A stretch of 9,957 nt of DNA from Sulfurimonas sp. (GCA_026987995.1 JALSMC010000240.1:1-9957), one strand, 5' to 3'; shown: positions 1 through 8,250, counted from the stretch's first letter. Made by a program: numbers and translations. The notes: a model not told the origin generated them from the letters alone.

Positions 1-1233
1 TTGAAAATATCTATACAAACCATCATTTCCAAACTCTGTTGTTCCTACTGCACTTACTCCCGTATCAGTTGGTATTCCAATAGCTGTTCTTCTGTATGTA
101 GCAGTTGTTCTGTCTATATCCATACCAAATACTGCATTTGTACCATTGCCTAAGTATGTCCATCCGTCAAGACCATCAACAATTCCAGCTAAACTAATCT
201 GATCATAAATTCCAGCATCGTATGCTCCTGTTCCAGCAGTTGTGCTATCATCTAAAATAGCGCTTATATCTACACTCTCTTTTAGTATCAAAAAGTCATC
301 AGAGCTAAGCGTGAGACTATCTGCACCGCTGGAAGTAAGACAAGTAAATCCACTTGCAACTTCCCACATATTACCGTTTAAGTCTGCGATTCCACAATCT
401 TGACCGTTGTGAGTTGTCTTTGCAAAAGGTTCGCCACTTCCCGTAAGAGCACATGCACTATATCCGCTAGGAGTGAAAGTAACACTACTATCATCGACAT
501 CGCTCAACGCACTTGCGAGATTTCCTTTGGGCATAAGAGGTGGTACATCGCTATATGCACAAGCTACTGCATTTGTTGCAGCTTTGCCGTGTGCATAAGC
601 AAGTCTTGCTAACATAGAATAGTTAAATATAGAAGTTAGATAGTACTTGCTTCCTGCTGTTTTAACTGCTGTATAAAGTCCGCCGTAATTATTTGCATGA
701 GTACCATTTAGATTTGATATTGGGTTATGGGCAAGATTAGTACTAAGTGGATCAAGTCCTCTTTTTGAAGAGAAGATACCATTTACATTTCCTGCACCAT
801 ATTTGTAGATAAAAACACCATTTATTTCTTTACCTGCGTTTATAAAACTTCTGTCTATAACGTACCCACTCAGTGGACGATGCGAAATATAACAGTTATT
901 TCCATCCCATCTGTAATAATGCTTAGGAATATAAACCAATACGCTGCCATTTGCGTCTATGTAGTTACCATAGTTTGGACTTATTTCGCTGTCGTGTCCG
1001 TCTAACCCTCTCCACCCACTTGGTATCAAATCATCAGGACATGTTGCAACTCCGAATCCTATCTCTCCTGATGTGCCTATCTGGTAGATGTCATCTTCTA
1101 TGTCTGTGCCCTCATTCAGATTTTTTACTGCACTTGCAGCAAGAGCGAGTATCTCTACTCCATCTACTGTTGTCTCATCTGCACTATCTACTGCTATACT
1201 CAGCTTTTCAAATGTCTTGCTTTTTAAACTCAT
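1..1233 (-). CDS. Distal tail tip/fibre protein with FGE-sulfatase (C-type-lectin-like) domain, 3' end missing
   Basis: The frame is open from an ATG at 1233 to the window edge (411 codons, no stop), so the C-terminus is missing. An AGGAG ribosome binding site sits 6 nt before the ATG, and the preceding gene stops 1 nt upstream. Residues 1-50 form an Ala/Asp/Glu-rich leader that may join the tail tip. From about residue 90 the sequence resembles phage proteins with the formylglycine-generating-enzyme/C-type-lectin fold: VLVYIPKHYYRW (98-109), INGVFIYKYGAG (137-148) and the hallmark DLNGNMWEV (284-292). In phages this fold serves receptor binding rather than sulfatase activation. Its place just after the J-like tip gene fits a receptor-binding role. 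Proteins of this fold are frequent targets of diversity-generating retroelements, whose variable repeat lies near the C-terminus and so beyond the edge. The domain call is fairly secure; the receptor role is inference. Confidence 0.8.
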   Translation of the reverse strand, partial: MSLKSKTFEKLSIAVDSADETTVDGVEILALAASAVKNLNEGTDIEDDIYQIGTSGEIGFGVATCPDDLIPSGWRGLDGHDSEISPNYGNYIDANGSVLVYIPKHYYRWDGNNCYISHRPLSGYVIDRSFINAGKEINGVFIYKYGAGNVNGIFSSKRGLDPLSTNLAHNPISNLNGTHANNYGGLYTAVKTAGSKYYLTSIFNYSMLARLAYAHGKAATNAVACAYSDVPPLMPKGNLASALSDVDDSSVTFTPSGYSACALTGSGEPFAKTTHNGQDCGIADLNGNMWEVASGFTCLTSSGADSLTLSSDDFLILKESVDISAILDDSTTAGTGAYDAGIYDQISLAGIVDGLDGWTYLGNGTNAVFGMDIDRTTATYRRTAIGIPTDTGVSAVGTTEFGNDGLYRYFQ

Positions 1234-1234
1234 T

Positions 1235-1501
1235 TTATGCTCCTGTTATGTTTAATGTTTTTGCTCTTCTTACTTTTCTGTCAACTGTCGCTGTGTTATA
1301 TATTGCATCATTTATGCTTGCTAACTCAGATACTTTTGTGTCTACCTTCTCCTCCATCTGAGTTACTGCACTTTGTGTTTCACTCTCCATCCAATATTTC
1401 TGCTCATTTATGATAATTCGCAACTTGTCGTCCGTTCTAGAGATTAGATCCGAGGGAAGGATGACAACACTTGGTTTAAAATCTTTTACTATTATGCTCA
1501 C
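1235..1501 (-). CDS. Small unknown protein between tail tip and lectin-like protein
   Basis: An 88-aa protein that I do not recognise. It starts with GTG at 1499-1501; an AAAGGA ribosome binding site lies 5 nt upstream inside the last codons of the J-like gene, whose stop is 3 nt before the start. The N-terminal third (VKDFKPSVVILPSD) looks beta/extended. Residues about 25-70 are polar and Glu/Lys-rich with periodic hydrophobic residues (EQKYWMESETQSAVTQMEEK onward), which suggests an amphipathic helix or coiled coil. There is no signal peptide or membrane segment. It stops 1 nt before the start of the lectin-like gene, so the two are probably translated together. A small adaptor or oligomerising protein joining the distal protein to the tip is plausible from position, but this is inference. 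Confidence 0.8.
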   Translation of the reverse strand: MSIIVKDFKPSVVILPSDLISRTDDKLRIIINEQKYWMESETQSAVTQMEEKVDTKVSELASINDAIYNTATVDRKVRRAKTLNITGA

Positions 1502-1504
1502 TAT

Positions 1505-4500
1505 TTATCCTTTTATGTTTTCTAGCTTTGTTGCTATTGTAATGTCTTCTTTGTTATGTACCGCCCAATCGGTAAAATCAAAAACTCCGCTTAGTCTTGA
1601 GTTTGTACAAATCATTATGGTTGTACCATCTATCCATAAGTCATTGACTTCGTATGGTGTATATGGCTGGATGTTAAATATTTTTACCTCATTGTCTGCT
1701 ATGCCTGCACTTACTAACTGCCCCAACATTCTTCTTATAACCGCAGTTTGTTCCGTAGTGCAAAGCAACCAATCATTGCCTGTCCAATATTTATAGAGCT
1801 CTACTGTACTGCCTACATCCCATGCTACGCCTGTAAGAATTTCTGAGCCGTATTCGAACTCTTCTAGCGTTATATTTGCTGTACTTACTTTCCAAATATC
1901 ATACTTGTTTGGACTTGACGGGGCTATTAAGCTTGTATAGATTGTCATAGCCCCGTCAATAAAAGCTTTTTCAATTAAATATGCATCTCTAATCATGTAA
2001 ATCATACATGGCTTGGTTACATGTAAATTATATAATGTAGCTATTGATTTGTTTCTGCTTGTATCTATTGCATATGCAATTAGGTTATAATCTCCAGCAC
2101 CAAGATTGTCTATTTTTAAAGAGTTTATAGTTGTTCGATATAGCTGCCCCTGTATGTCTATTTCATAACAGTCAAAATCTACATCTTTATTTTCATCCCA
2201 AGAAATAATGAGTGAGCCATTTAGCCAACTTGCTTGTATATTTGTTACACTTTCTGGGAGTTCCGATTTACCTTTTAGTGTGTACAACGATGTTGTTCCT
2301 GCCGTAAAAACACTACTCTTCACTCCATATGCTCTAGCTACAATTTTATAAGTATACTCTTTATTTTCTCTAACATACAGTGCTTGATATGAGTAGCTTT
2401 TTCTCTTAATATCTCTCTTTAAAACTTGATAATATTTTATTGTTTTATTGCCCCACCATGTGCTTCTAACAACTCTGCTGTGTTCTATATAGATGTCGTA
2501 TAAAATACCGCTATCTATGTTCTCGTCTATATCCCAGCTAAAATCTAAATAAGGGACTATGCTTCCATCTTTTCTTTTGTCTAAGTGTTCACTTATTTTA
2601 AAATCTATCACTTTTGGATGTAGATTTAACTCACTCGCACTTGTAATCTCAACTATAGTAGTGGCGTCACTAACTATGCTTTCGTTGTATTCAACGGCTA
2701 CTATCTTTCTAGTCTGGTCTGTTTTTCTTGTGATCGAGTTGATTCTAAAAAGCTTTATCACATGGGGCTTTTCTACGATGCTATAGACATCATATTGAGA
2801 CGGTGTTGTAGCAAACGAGCCATTTATTGAGATATTGCTAGTCGTTTGAGTCCCTGCAAATAATACATCAAACTTTTCAAAGCTGTTGTCATTTAGTCTT
2901 ACTGTTATCTCGTAAGCATTTCCGTCTGCTAATATAACCTCCTTGTCTAGCACTACAGCGTTTGATACTGCACTAACTACCCTGCCGCTTTCCCCCCACG
3001 CTGGAACATCGTGGCTAATTCCTATAACATCTCCTACTTCACTATCTATCGCATCTATGCCTACTTCAAACTCAGCAGTTCTTTTTATGTGCTTGTTGCA
3101 ATTTAAAAAGTATCTTCCTGCTCTGTATGCTTGGCTTAAGTTTGTTATACCTATCTGCTGTACTGTTGATTTTTTGATCTGTGTGTCGTCAAACCATTCT
3201 GGCACTACCACCGAAATGGTATCATTTGTATAGTCTTTGTCTTTGTTTATAAATTGCACTTCAACTTCGTTTGCTAGTTCTTCTTCTCCGATATAGCTTA
3301 TCTTTAAAGAGGATTTTTTAATATTTCCCATGTTAAAGATTTGAACCATTGGGCTTGCTTTGTCTACTACTACGGAGTATTTCGTGCCTCTTATGATTGG
3401 ACTTGCTCGTCCTACTGTGCATACTTTTGTTAAGCTATCCCAAAGATTGCCTTCAAAGTCAAAAACACCATTAAATACAGCTCTTTTTTCTGCTTGTCCA
3501 TCAATGCCATTGCTTACAAGCTCGTCACACCACAAAGCCCACTCATTTATGGCGTCAAAGTCAATCTGTGCATAGCTTAGACCATATCCATAAATTTTAT
3601 TTGTGAGCATATCCCAGTATATCCAAGCGGGATTATCTAGTCTCTTTAGCCCTTGGCTTATTCCTGTCTCATTGAAAACTTCTATCTCACTTCTTTCACA
3701 AAGTGTCTTAACATTAACATCACCGCTTAACTGCCCTGTTGCTTTTATGCGTAATCCCAAAAGTGCTACAGACGGATAAGCTAGATCATCTTTGATGATT
3801 TCTCCAATCCCTACCCAGTTACACTTTGTTTTTTCTCTTGGATTTGTAGAAACTGAGGTAAGTCTAGTAATACGAACTTCATACTCTCCAGGTGCTAGAT
3901 TGTCTATCCTTATCTCTCTGTTTATTGGAGTTGTTTTTGCTCCGCCAAATATGTATGTATCAAAAATGCTAGTTGCATATATAGCTCTTCTTTTTCCTGT
4001 ATAGCATTGTGTTTTTGAAGTAGACCAATATGGAGCAACCCAGTAGTTGCATGATGTTGTCTCTCCACCCTCATCAGAATAAGTAGTTCTTGTATATCTA
4101 TTTTCATACTCCCAATGGTCAAATCTTTTGTCTTCTTGTTGTAGTGTTATCCAGATGCTATCCAATTTGTTTTTATACTCTATCTTAAACTCTACACTTC
4201 TACTGTCTAACCCGCCGTTGTCATTTGAGTAGTATATGCCCTCAGGAAACTGCAAAAACAGTCTTAGCGATTCACTTGCATTACCTATAGTTTGTCTCAC
4301 AATTGGCAAGTTTTCAAGTGTTGTAGAAAAGCTGTTCGGAGTTTCAATATCTCCAAAATATGGCATAACATCTTGGGTCATAGTTCCGTTTGTAAAATGC
4401 CATTCTAAGTCTTCATATTCTATAATAGGAGTATCATTAATGAGTATATTCCCATCATATATATCTTCTATCTCCCCCATGCACAAAGCTAACTGCAAGT

Positions 4501-5038
4501 AAAGATACTCGTCGTCTCCTACATACTCTATGCGTCTTTGGATTACATTTCCTGCTAGTTGGTGTTTCCCGTAAAGTACGGGTATAGGGCTTCCTGCTCT
4601 TGGTAGGGTCTGAGTCGGACTCCAGCTATATGTTGGGCTTTCGCTTATAGATTGCGTTGCTCCGTTTGGCTGTTGAGAAGATGGAGCTAAGACGGAGCTT
4701 AAAAGCATGCTTCCTGCCATCATTACTGCTGTGCCTATTGCATAACTTGTAATCGTTACCAAAGTTCCAGCTGCAGCTAAAGAAGTTGCACTAAAAAGTG
4801 TAGTTGCTACAAAACCAGCGATAGCACTTATCTCTTGTTTTGGAGCTATAACTATCTCAGAGTTGTCTGGGACTACAACATCAAAGTCTTTTGCGTGTAA
4901 TTGATTTAGTGCTACTGTAGGCTCGTGAAGATAAGCTGGGATATACTCATAGAGTTTTTTACCACTCCACTTGTGTTCCGTTATGGTTCTATCTTTTTTA
5001 GGGTCAAACGCATTAGGGATAAAAACAACTCTAATCAT
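1505..5038 (-). CDS. Phage tail tip attachment protein, lambda J / TipJ type, with gpI-like N-terminus
   Basis: An 1177-aa central tail tip protein, about the length of lambda gpJ (over 1100 aa), which forms the tip and contacts the host receptor. Residues 1-65 resemble the start of TipJ-type proteins (IPNAFDPKKD). Residues 69-118 are strongly hydrophobic and Ala/Gly-rich, ending SSVLAP, like the end of lambda gpI. The J core follows: SPIPVLYGKHQLAGNVIQ (150-167), then LYLQLALCMGEIEDIYDG (179-196). Residues about 805-910 and 925-1008 look like fibronectin type III domains (ITSASELNLHPKVIDFKIS; LPESVTNIQASW). The C-terminus carries two motifs of the DLW...C...DW kind (1041-1094, 1124-1160), common at the ends of phage J proteins. 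The ATG at 5036-5038 overlaps the NlpC gene by 8 bases and has only a weak GGGG site 12 nt upstream, suggesting translational coupling. The family call is strong; receptor specificity cannot be read. Confidence 0.92.
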   Translation of the reverse strand: MIRVVFIPNAFDPKKDRTITEHKWSGKKLYEYIPAYLHEPTVALNQLHAKDFDVVVPDNSEIVIAPKQEISAIAGFVATTLFSATSLAAAGTLVTITSYAIGTAVMMAGSMLLSSVLAPSSQQPNGATQSISESPTYSWSPTQTLPRAGSPIPVLYGKHQLAGNVIQRRIEYVGDDEYLYLQLALCMGEIEDIYDGNILINDTPIIEYEDLEWHFTNGTMTQDVMPYFGDIETPNSFSTTLENLPIVRQTIGNASESLRLFLQFPEGIYYSNDNGGLDSRSVEFKIEYKNKLDSIWITLQQEDKRFDHWEYENRYTRTTYSDEGGETTSCNYWVAPYWSTSKTQCYTGKRRAIYATSIFDTYIFGGAKTTPINREIRIDNLAPGEYEVRITRLTSVSTNPREKTKCNWVGIGEIIKDDLAYPSVALLGLRIKATGQLSGDVNVKTLCERSEIEVFNETGISQGLKRLDNPAWIYWDMLTNKIYGYGLSYAQIDFDAINEWALWCDELVSNGIDGQAEKRAVFNGVFDFEGNLWDSLTKVCTVGRASPIIRGTKYSVVVDKASPMVQIFNMGNIKKSSLKISYIGEEELANEVEVQFINKDKDYTNDTISVVVPEWFDDTQIKKSTVQQIGITNLSQAYRAGRYFLNCNKHIKRTAEFEVGIDAIDSEVGDVIGISHDVPAWGESGRVVSAVSNAVVLDKEVILADGNAYEITVRLNDNSFEKFDVLFAGTQTTSNISINGSFATTPSQYDVYSIVEKPHVIKLFRINSITRKTDQTRKIVAVEYNESIVSDATTIVEITSASELNLHPKVIDFKISEHLDKRKDGSIVPYLDFSWDIDENIDSGILYDIYIEHSRVVRSTWWGNKTIKYYQVLKRDIKRKSYSYQALYVRENKEYTYKIVARAYGVKSSVFTAGTTSLYTLKGKSELPESVTNIQASWLNGSLIISWDENKDVDFDCYEIDIQGQLYRTTINSLKIDNLGAGDYNLIAYAIDTSRNKSIATLYNLHVTKPCMIYMIRDAYLIEKAFIDGAMTIYTSLIAPSSPNKYDIWKVSTANITLEEFEYGSEILTGVAWDVGSTVELYKYWTGNDWLLCTTEQTAVIRRMLGQLVSAGIADNEVKIFNIQPYTPYEVNDLWIDGTTIMICTNSRLSGVFDFTDWAVHNKEDITIATKLENIKG

Positions 5039-5396
5039 AGCGGTAAAACCCCACTACTCTGTTTTTCCACTTTACAGAGTTAACTTTTGCTCTTACAACT
5101 CCAGTTGCATTCATGATGTGCATAAACTCTTTATCGTTTATCATATAGCCACAGTGTGAGACATGTCCGTTTACTCTAAGAGCAACCGTTGCCCCTTTGC
5201 ACGGCTCACACTCTACCCACTTTGATGAGTTCATAGACTCTATGAAATACTTTTCGTTTCTAGGGTCATCTGGGTCCTTGTAGTCAAAGTCAACTATCTC
5301 TTTGTTTTGCTCTTTTTTATACATATACTTTACAAGCCCATAACAATCAAAAAAAGGATATTCTCTTCCATTTGGTCTATATTTTATATCTATCAT
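5031..5396 (-). CDS. Tail tip NlpC/P60 peptidase, gpK-like
   Basis: A 121-aa NlpC/P60-type cysteine peptidase. In lambda-like tails (gpK) this domain sits in the tail tip complex and is thought to act in tip assembly or in cutting peptidoglycan stem peptides during DNA entry. Catalytic residues are visible: Cys18 in FFDCYGLV, His81 in VSHCGYMIND and His93 in EFMHIMNATGV, in the usual Cys/His/polar order and spacing. Lambda gpK also has an N-terminal JAB/MPN metallopeptidase-like domain; here the protein begins only 17 residues before the nucleophile, so that domain is absent. The start ATG shares ATGA with the stop of the gpL-like gene and has GGGGAT upstream. The end overlaps the J-like start by 8 bases. 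Confidence 0.88.
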   Translation of the reverse strand: MIDIKYRPNGREYPFFDCYGLVKYMYKKEQNKEIVDFDYKDPDDPRNEKYFIESMNSSKWVECEPCKGATVALRVNGHVSHCGYMINDKEFMHIMNATGVVRAKVNSVKWKNRVVGFYRYD

Positions 5397-6007
5397 TGGT
5401 AAATCCCCATAGTTGGAATACCTGGAAAAGCCAAGATAGGTATTTTTGTTGCTCCATTAAACTTTGCTCTACAATCTTTAAAAGTTTTGCTACAAGTTAG
5501 ATCACTTCCCGAGTAAGTACATCCACCCTTTTTAAAGCTATGCTGACAAGAGTTAGGCAACATTCGAACTCTTGGGAACTGATAGCGTAACGGGTTTTGC
5601 ATGCCACATTGAAACACTACATGGCTCTCATCTGCGGTTACATTTGTCGTAACAAAATCGTAGTAAATCTCTCTTAAAAGAGTAGATGTGTGGACTATGT
5701 CTATATGTACACTCCACCCACTACCTAAACTCTCATCTTGCTCTACATAAGCCTGCACTAGCCTTTGTACATTTGACATGGTTATGCTTATGCTTGGAAG
5801 TTCTCCCTTGTTGGACTCTGTTATCTCGTCGATACTAAAAGGAAATGCTATAAATTCTTGATTTTCAAAGGTAACATTGTCCGTGTTGGAACAAATTCTA
5901 AGTGTTACGCTCTCATCTTTGCTTTTAAGTGTAAGTAGCAATAGCCATGCACCTGTATCATATAGTGCATTTTTGATTTGTTTTGTTGCGGTGCTTAGAG
6001 GTATCAT
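5393..6007 (-). CDS. Minor tail protein, gpL-like, with four-cysteine cluster
   Basis: A 204-aa protein at the lambda gpL position, between gpM-like and gpK-like genes. gpL belongs to the tail tip complex and in lambda carries an iron-sulfur cluster held by four C-terminal cysteines. Here four cysteines lie near the C-terminus at 154, 163, 172 and 179 (C-x8-C-x8-C-x6-C), with two others at 39 and 134. The N-terminal part (AWLLLLTLKSK, then LRICSNTDNVTFENQEFIAF) is the beta-rich minor tail domain seen in this family, and RYQFPRVRMLPNSCQ leads into the cysteine region. A strong GGAGG site lies 4 nt before the ATG, which overlaps the upstream stop as ATGA. Family placement is good from order and cysteines; actual cluster binding is inferred. 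Confidence 0.85.
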   Translation of the reverse strand: MIPLSTATKQIKNALYDTGAWLLLLTLKSKDESVTLRICSNTDNVTFENQEFIAFPFSIDEITESNKGELPSISITMSNVQRLVQAYVEQDESLGSGWSVHIDIVHTSTLLREIYYDFVTTNVTADESHVVFQCGMQNPLRYQFPRVRMLPNSCQHSFKKGGCTYSGSDLTCSKTFKDCRAKFNGATKIPILAFPGIPTMGIYQ

Positions 6008-6342
6008 ACTTCCTCCAGCTCTAAAGTAACATTATAAAGACCAGGTGTTGATGCATCAGCAGGTGCTTTTATTGGGCTCACATATCTTACTGTATAATCT
6101 GTGTCATCATCTGAATTGGTCCAATTAAAAGGAGTAGAACCTTTACATGTAGAAAAATGATTTAAAAGTAAATTTTTATCTGCCCTAGGGATTGCTCTGT
6201 ATTCGACAGTAAATTTTTTTACATCTCTTGTGTTTCTTTCTCTTGTTTCTTTGTAGCCACCATCAAACTCGACAGTGATTGTATTAAACGCAAATTGTGT
6301 GTCTATAAAAGATGGTATTGATAAAAGTGCTGGAAATATCAT
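6004..6342 (-). CDS. Minor tail protein, gpM-like
   Basis: A 112-aa protein close in size to lambda gpM (about 109 aa) and located directly after the tape measure gene, as in lambda. The pattern matches the phage minor tail family: an early beta segment ending in a Gly-Tyr turn (ITVEFDGGYKETRERN, residues 22-37), then FTVEYRAIPRADKNLLLNHF (44-63), then STPFNWTNSDDDTDYTVRYV (69-88), equivalent to the F-W segment of gpM. In lambda, gpM joins the tip after the tape measure and before tube polymerisation. The ATG overlaps the tape measure stop as ATGA, with AGGGG 6 nt upstream. The assignment rests on weak sequence similarity supported by strong synteny. Confidence 0.8.
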   Translation of the reverse strand: MIFPALLSIPSFIDTQFAFNTITVEFDGGYKETRERNTRDVKKFTVEYRAIPRADKNLLLNHFSTCKGSTPFNWTNSDDDTDYTVRYVSPIKAPADASTPGLYNVTLELEEV

Positions 6343-8249
6343 CTAATCCCCTTTATTGCATTTCTCATATCTGGATTTCTCTCTATTGCCTTCATGACGA
6401 CTTCAATAGTTCTATCTCCATTATTCATGCTTTCGCTTATAGTTCTCATATCGATTGGAGTGCCACTTTCATTTTTAATATTTATGATTGTATTGCCTGC
6501 ATTTTGAGTGCCGCCAATTGCTTTTACTCCTAAAACACCTCCCGCACCTCTTGTTAGCGGCATGATTGCTTCTTGGCCTTGCTCATTCATAGAACCAACT
6601 CCACCGCCAGCCATAGCAAATTGAAGATTGCTTCCAAAAGGCAAACCACCTTTCGCAAACTGTTGTGGTGCTCCATTGTTAAAAACATTACCTTTCGCAC
6701 TTCCAAAAATACCACTGACACCTGACATAATTCCACTTACTAACGGTTTTACAAGCTGAACTCGTATTATCTCTATGTATATTTGATTTAAAATATCTTT
6801 TGCAAGAGACCCAAAGTCCATAAACTGCTTTGAGGTTGCATCAAAAAAGCCTGTAAAAGAAGTTTCTAACTGTCTTGATATGCCATTAAATGACTCATAA
6901 ATTGCATCGGCTGCTTTTTTTGCTTCGTCTACTGACTTTTTAGTTTTATCTTCTTGAAGTTTGGTAAAATTTTTAACCTCTTCGTTATTTAGTTTTTCTA
7001 ATTCAGAGCTATACCATTGCTCTGTGAGCAATCTTGCTTTTGCATTATTTCCATGCTCTTTGAGATATTTTTCTCTTGTAATCATTAACTTCTCATAAGG
7101 CTCTGCTAAAGTATAGGTCATACTCTCGCTAAAACTTTCTGCTGCTTTTTTTTGTTTCTCTAAAAAATCTTGATTCGCTTTTAGTCTACTTATAAAATCT
7201 AATGAATAATCCGTTTTGTCTTTTGTCTCTTTTGTTTTAGTCTCTTTTGTTTTAGTCTCTTTTTTTTCTTTTAAAGTTCTTGTAATAGTAACTGTTGGCA
7301 TATTTTCTTGTTTATTAATATCTGCCAATTCGCCTTTTAGTCTTGCTAGTTCAGTTGAAAGAGTTGACATCTCAGCATAAAAAGAAGTCGCTATTAAAGG
7401 TTGAGACTTTACTCGTTGCCTTAACTCATCAAGCTCTTCACCAATATCGCGAATTCTATTAACTGTCTCAATCTTCGATAGATCATATTGAACATCAAGA
7501 AAGTCTTGTAAGCTTCGAGTTGCTTTTAGTAATGAAGGTGTAAATCTCTCAGCTATGCTTTGTGTAGCTCCATCAAAAACACTTTTTAATACATCTAAGT
7601 TATCATTTAATGCTTCACTACTTTTAGCAAAGTCATCGCTGATAACCAATCCCATGCGTTCTGCTTCTTTTCTAAAACGCTCTATTCCCTCGCTTCCCTC
7701 ATTTAAAAGAGGGATAATACTTGCTGCTGATTTAGAAAATATATCTTGAGCTATTGCTGTTTTTTGCATACCTGGTGCAAGTTTGCTAAGTCTATCTGCT
7801 ATGGCAATAAATGCTTTATCTGCACTCTTGTATGACTGTATCTGTTCTTGGGTGAATCCTAACTCTTCAAGTGCAGTTTTGGCAGCACCTCCACCAGTAC
7901 GAGCAAAGTTATTTAGTCTTCTTGTCATAGCTGAGAGTGCGGAATCAAGTCCACCTATCTCAACACCACTAAATTTTGCAGCGTATTGAAGTGATGAAAG
8001 TGATTCAGTTGTCATAGAAAGTTTAGATGCTAATTTTGCCGTTCTATCAGCGGCATCAATTTGGGATTTAATCATAACACCAAAGCCACTAACGCCACCA
8101 ACAGCAGCTAAAGCTCCAGTTAGAATTCCAAGTGATTTTTTCATCTTATAAACGCTATTTTTCATCTGCTGTTGAGCTTTATTCATACCGCTTTGCAGTT
8201 TTGCTGTATTTGCAGACACGTCTACAGTTACTTGACCAACAGTTGCCAT
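6339..8249 (-). CDS. Tape measure protein, gpH-like
   Basis: A 636-aa tape measure protein that sets tail length and is expelled during DNA ejection. Residues 1-65 are a Lys/Gln-rich helix followed by a Gly/Ala hydrophobic segment (LGILTGALAAVGGVSGFG, 40-57). Residues 60-250 resemble the TP901-type core (SMTTESLSSLQYAAKFSGVE). Residues about 255-460 are charged and helical, interrupted by a KETKT repeat at 330-344. The C-terminus is of the lambda gpH kind: a hydrophobic patch (497-517), FAKGGLPFG (531-539) and QGQEAIMPLTRGAGGVLGV (557-575). By the roughly 1.5 angstrom per residue rule this predicts a tail near 95 nm. An AAAAAGGA site lies 5 nt before the ATG and overlaps the end of the gpT frame, which stops 1 nt upstream. 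Confidence 0.95.
   Translation of the reverse strand: MATVGQVTVDVSANTAKLQSGMNKAQQQMKNSVYKMKKSLGILTGALAAVGGVSGFGVMIKSQIDAADRTAKLASKLSMTTESLSSLQYAAKFSGVEIGGLDSALSAMTRRLNNFARTGGGAAKTALEELGFTQEQIQSYKSADKAFIAIADRLSKLAPGMQKTAIAQDIFSKSAASIIPLLNEGSEGIERFRKEAERMGLVISDDFAKSSEALNDNLDVLKSVFDGATQSIAERFTPSLLKATRSLQDFLDVQYDLSKIETVNRIRDIGEELDELRQRVKSQPLIATSFYAEMSTLSTELARLKGELADINKQENMPTVTITRTLKEKKETKTKETKTKETKDKTDYSLDFISRLKANQDFLEKQKKAAESFSESMTYTLAEPYEKLMITREKYLKEHGNNAKARLLTEQWYSSELEKLNNEEVKNFTKLQEDKTKKSVDEAKKAADAIYESFNGISRQLETSFTGFFDATSKQFMDFGSLAKDILNQIYIEIIRVQLVKPLVSGIMSGVSGIFGSAKGNVFNNGAPQQFAKGGLPFGSNLQFAMAGGGVGSMNEQGQEAIMPLTRGAGGVLGVKAIGGTQNAGNTIINIKNESGTPIDMRTISESMNNGDRTIEVVMKAIERNPDMRNAIKGIR
7226..7263 (-). 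repeat. 15-bp direct repeat in tape measure gene (KETKT units)
   Basis: The unit tctcttttgttttag (plus strand) occurs twice exactly (7226-7240, 7241-7255), followed by eight matching bases of a third copy. On the coding strand it gives five-residue units, so the protein reads KETKTKETKTKETK. The unit length keeps frame. It lies in a charged linker between the helical core and the C-terminal half, where copy-number change would alter linker length without breaking the protein. Confidence 0.9.
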
Positions 8250-8250
8250 C

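Noticed and set aside
1..1233. Calling a diversity-generating retroelement outright
   Set aside because: No reverse transcriptase, template repeat or variable-repeat pair is visible in the window; only the fold and position point that way.
951..1361. Plus-strand open frame of 136 codons
   Set aside because: It spans the opposite strand of the lectin-like gene and the 88-aa gene, is Leu/Ser/Cys-rich as expected from antisense reading, and has no family pattern. The other plus-strand frames are rejected for the same reason.
3922..4122. Minus-strand 66-codon frame inside the J-like gene
   Set aside because: It is wholly nested in another frame of a well-supported long gene, with no recognisable family or ribosome binding site.
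7260..7267. A8 tract in the tape measure gene as a programmed frameshift
   Set aside because: The -1 frame stops almost at once (AGA GAC TAA), giving a truncated tape measure with no known use. It is kept only as a slippage-prone spot.
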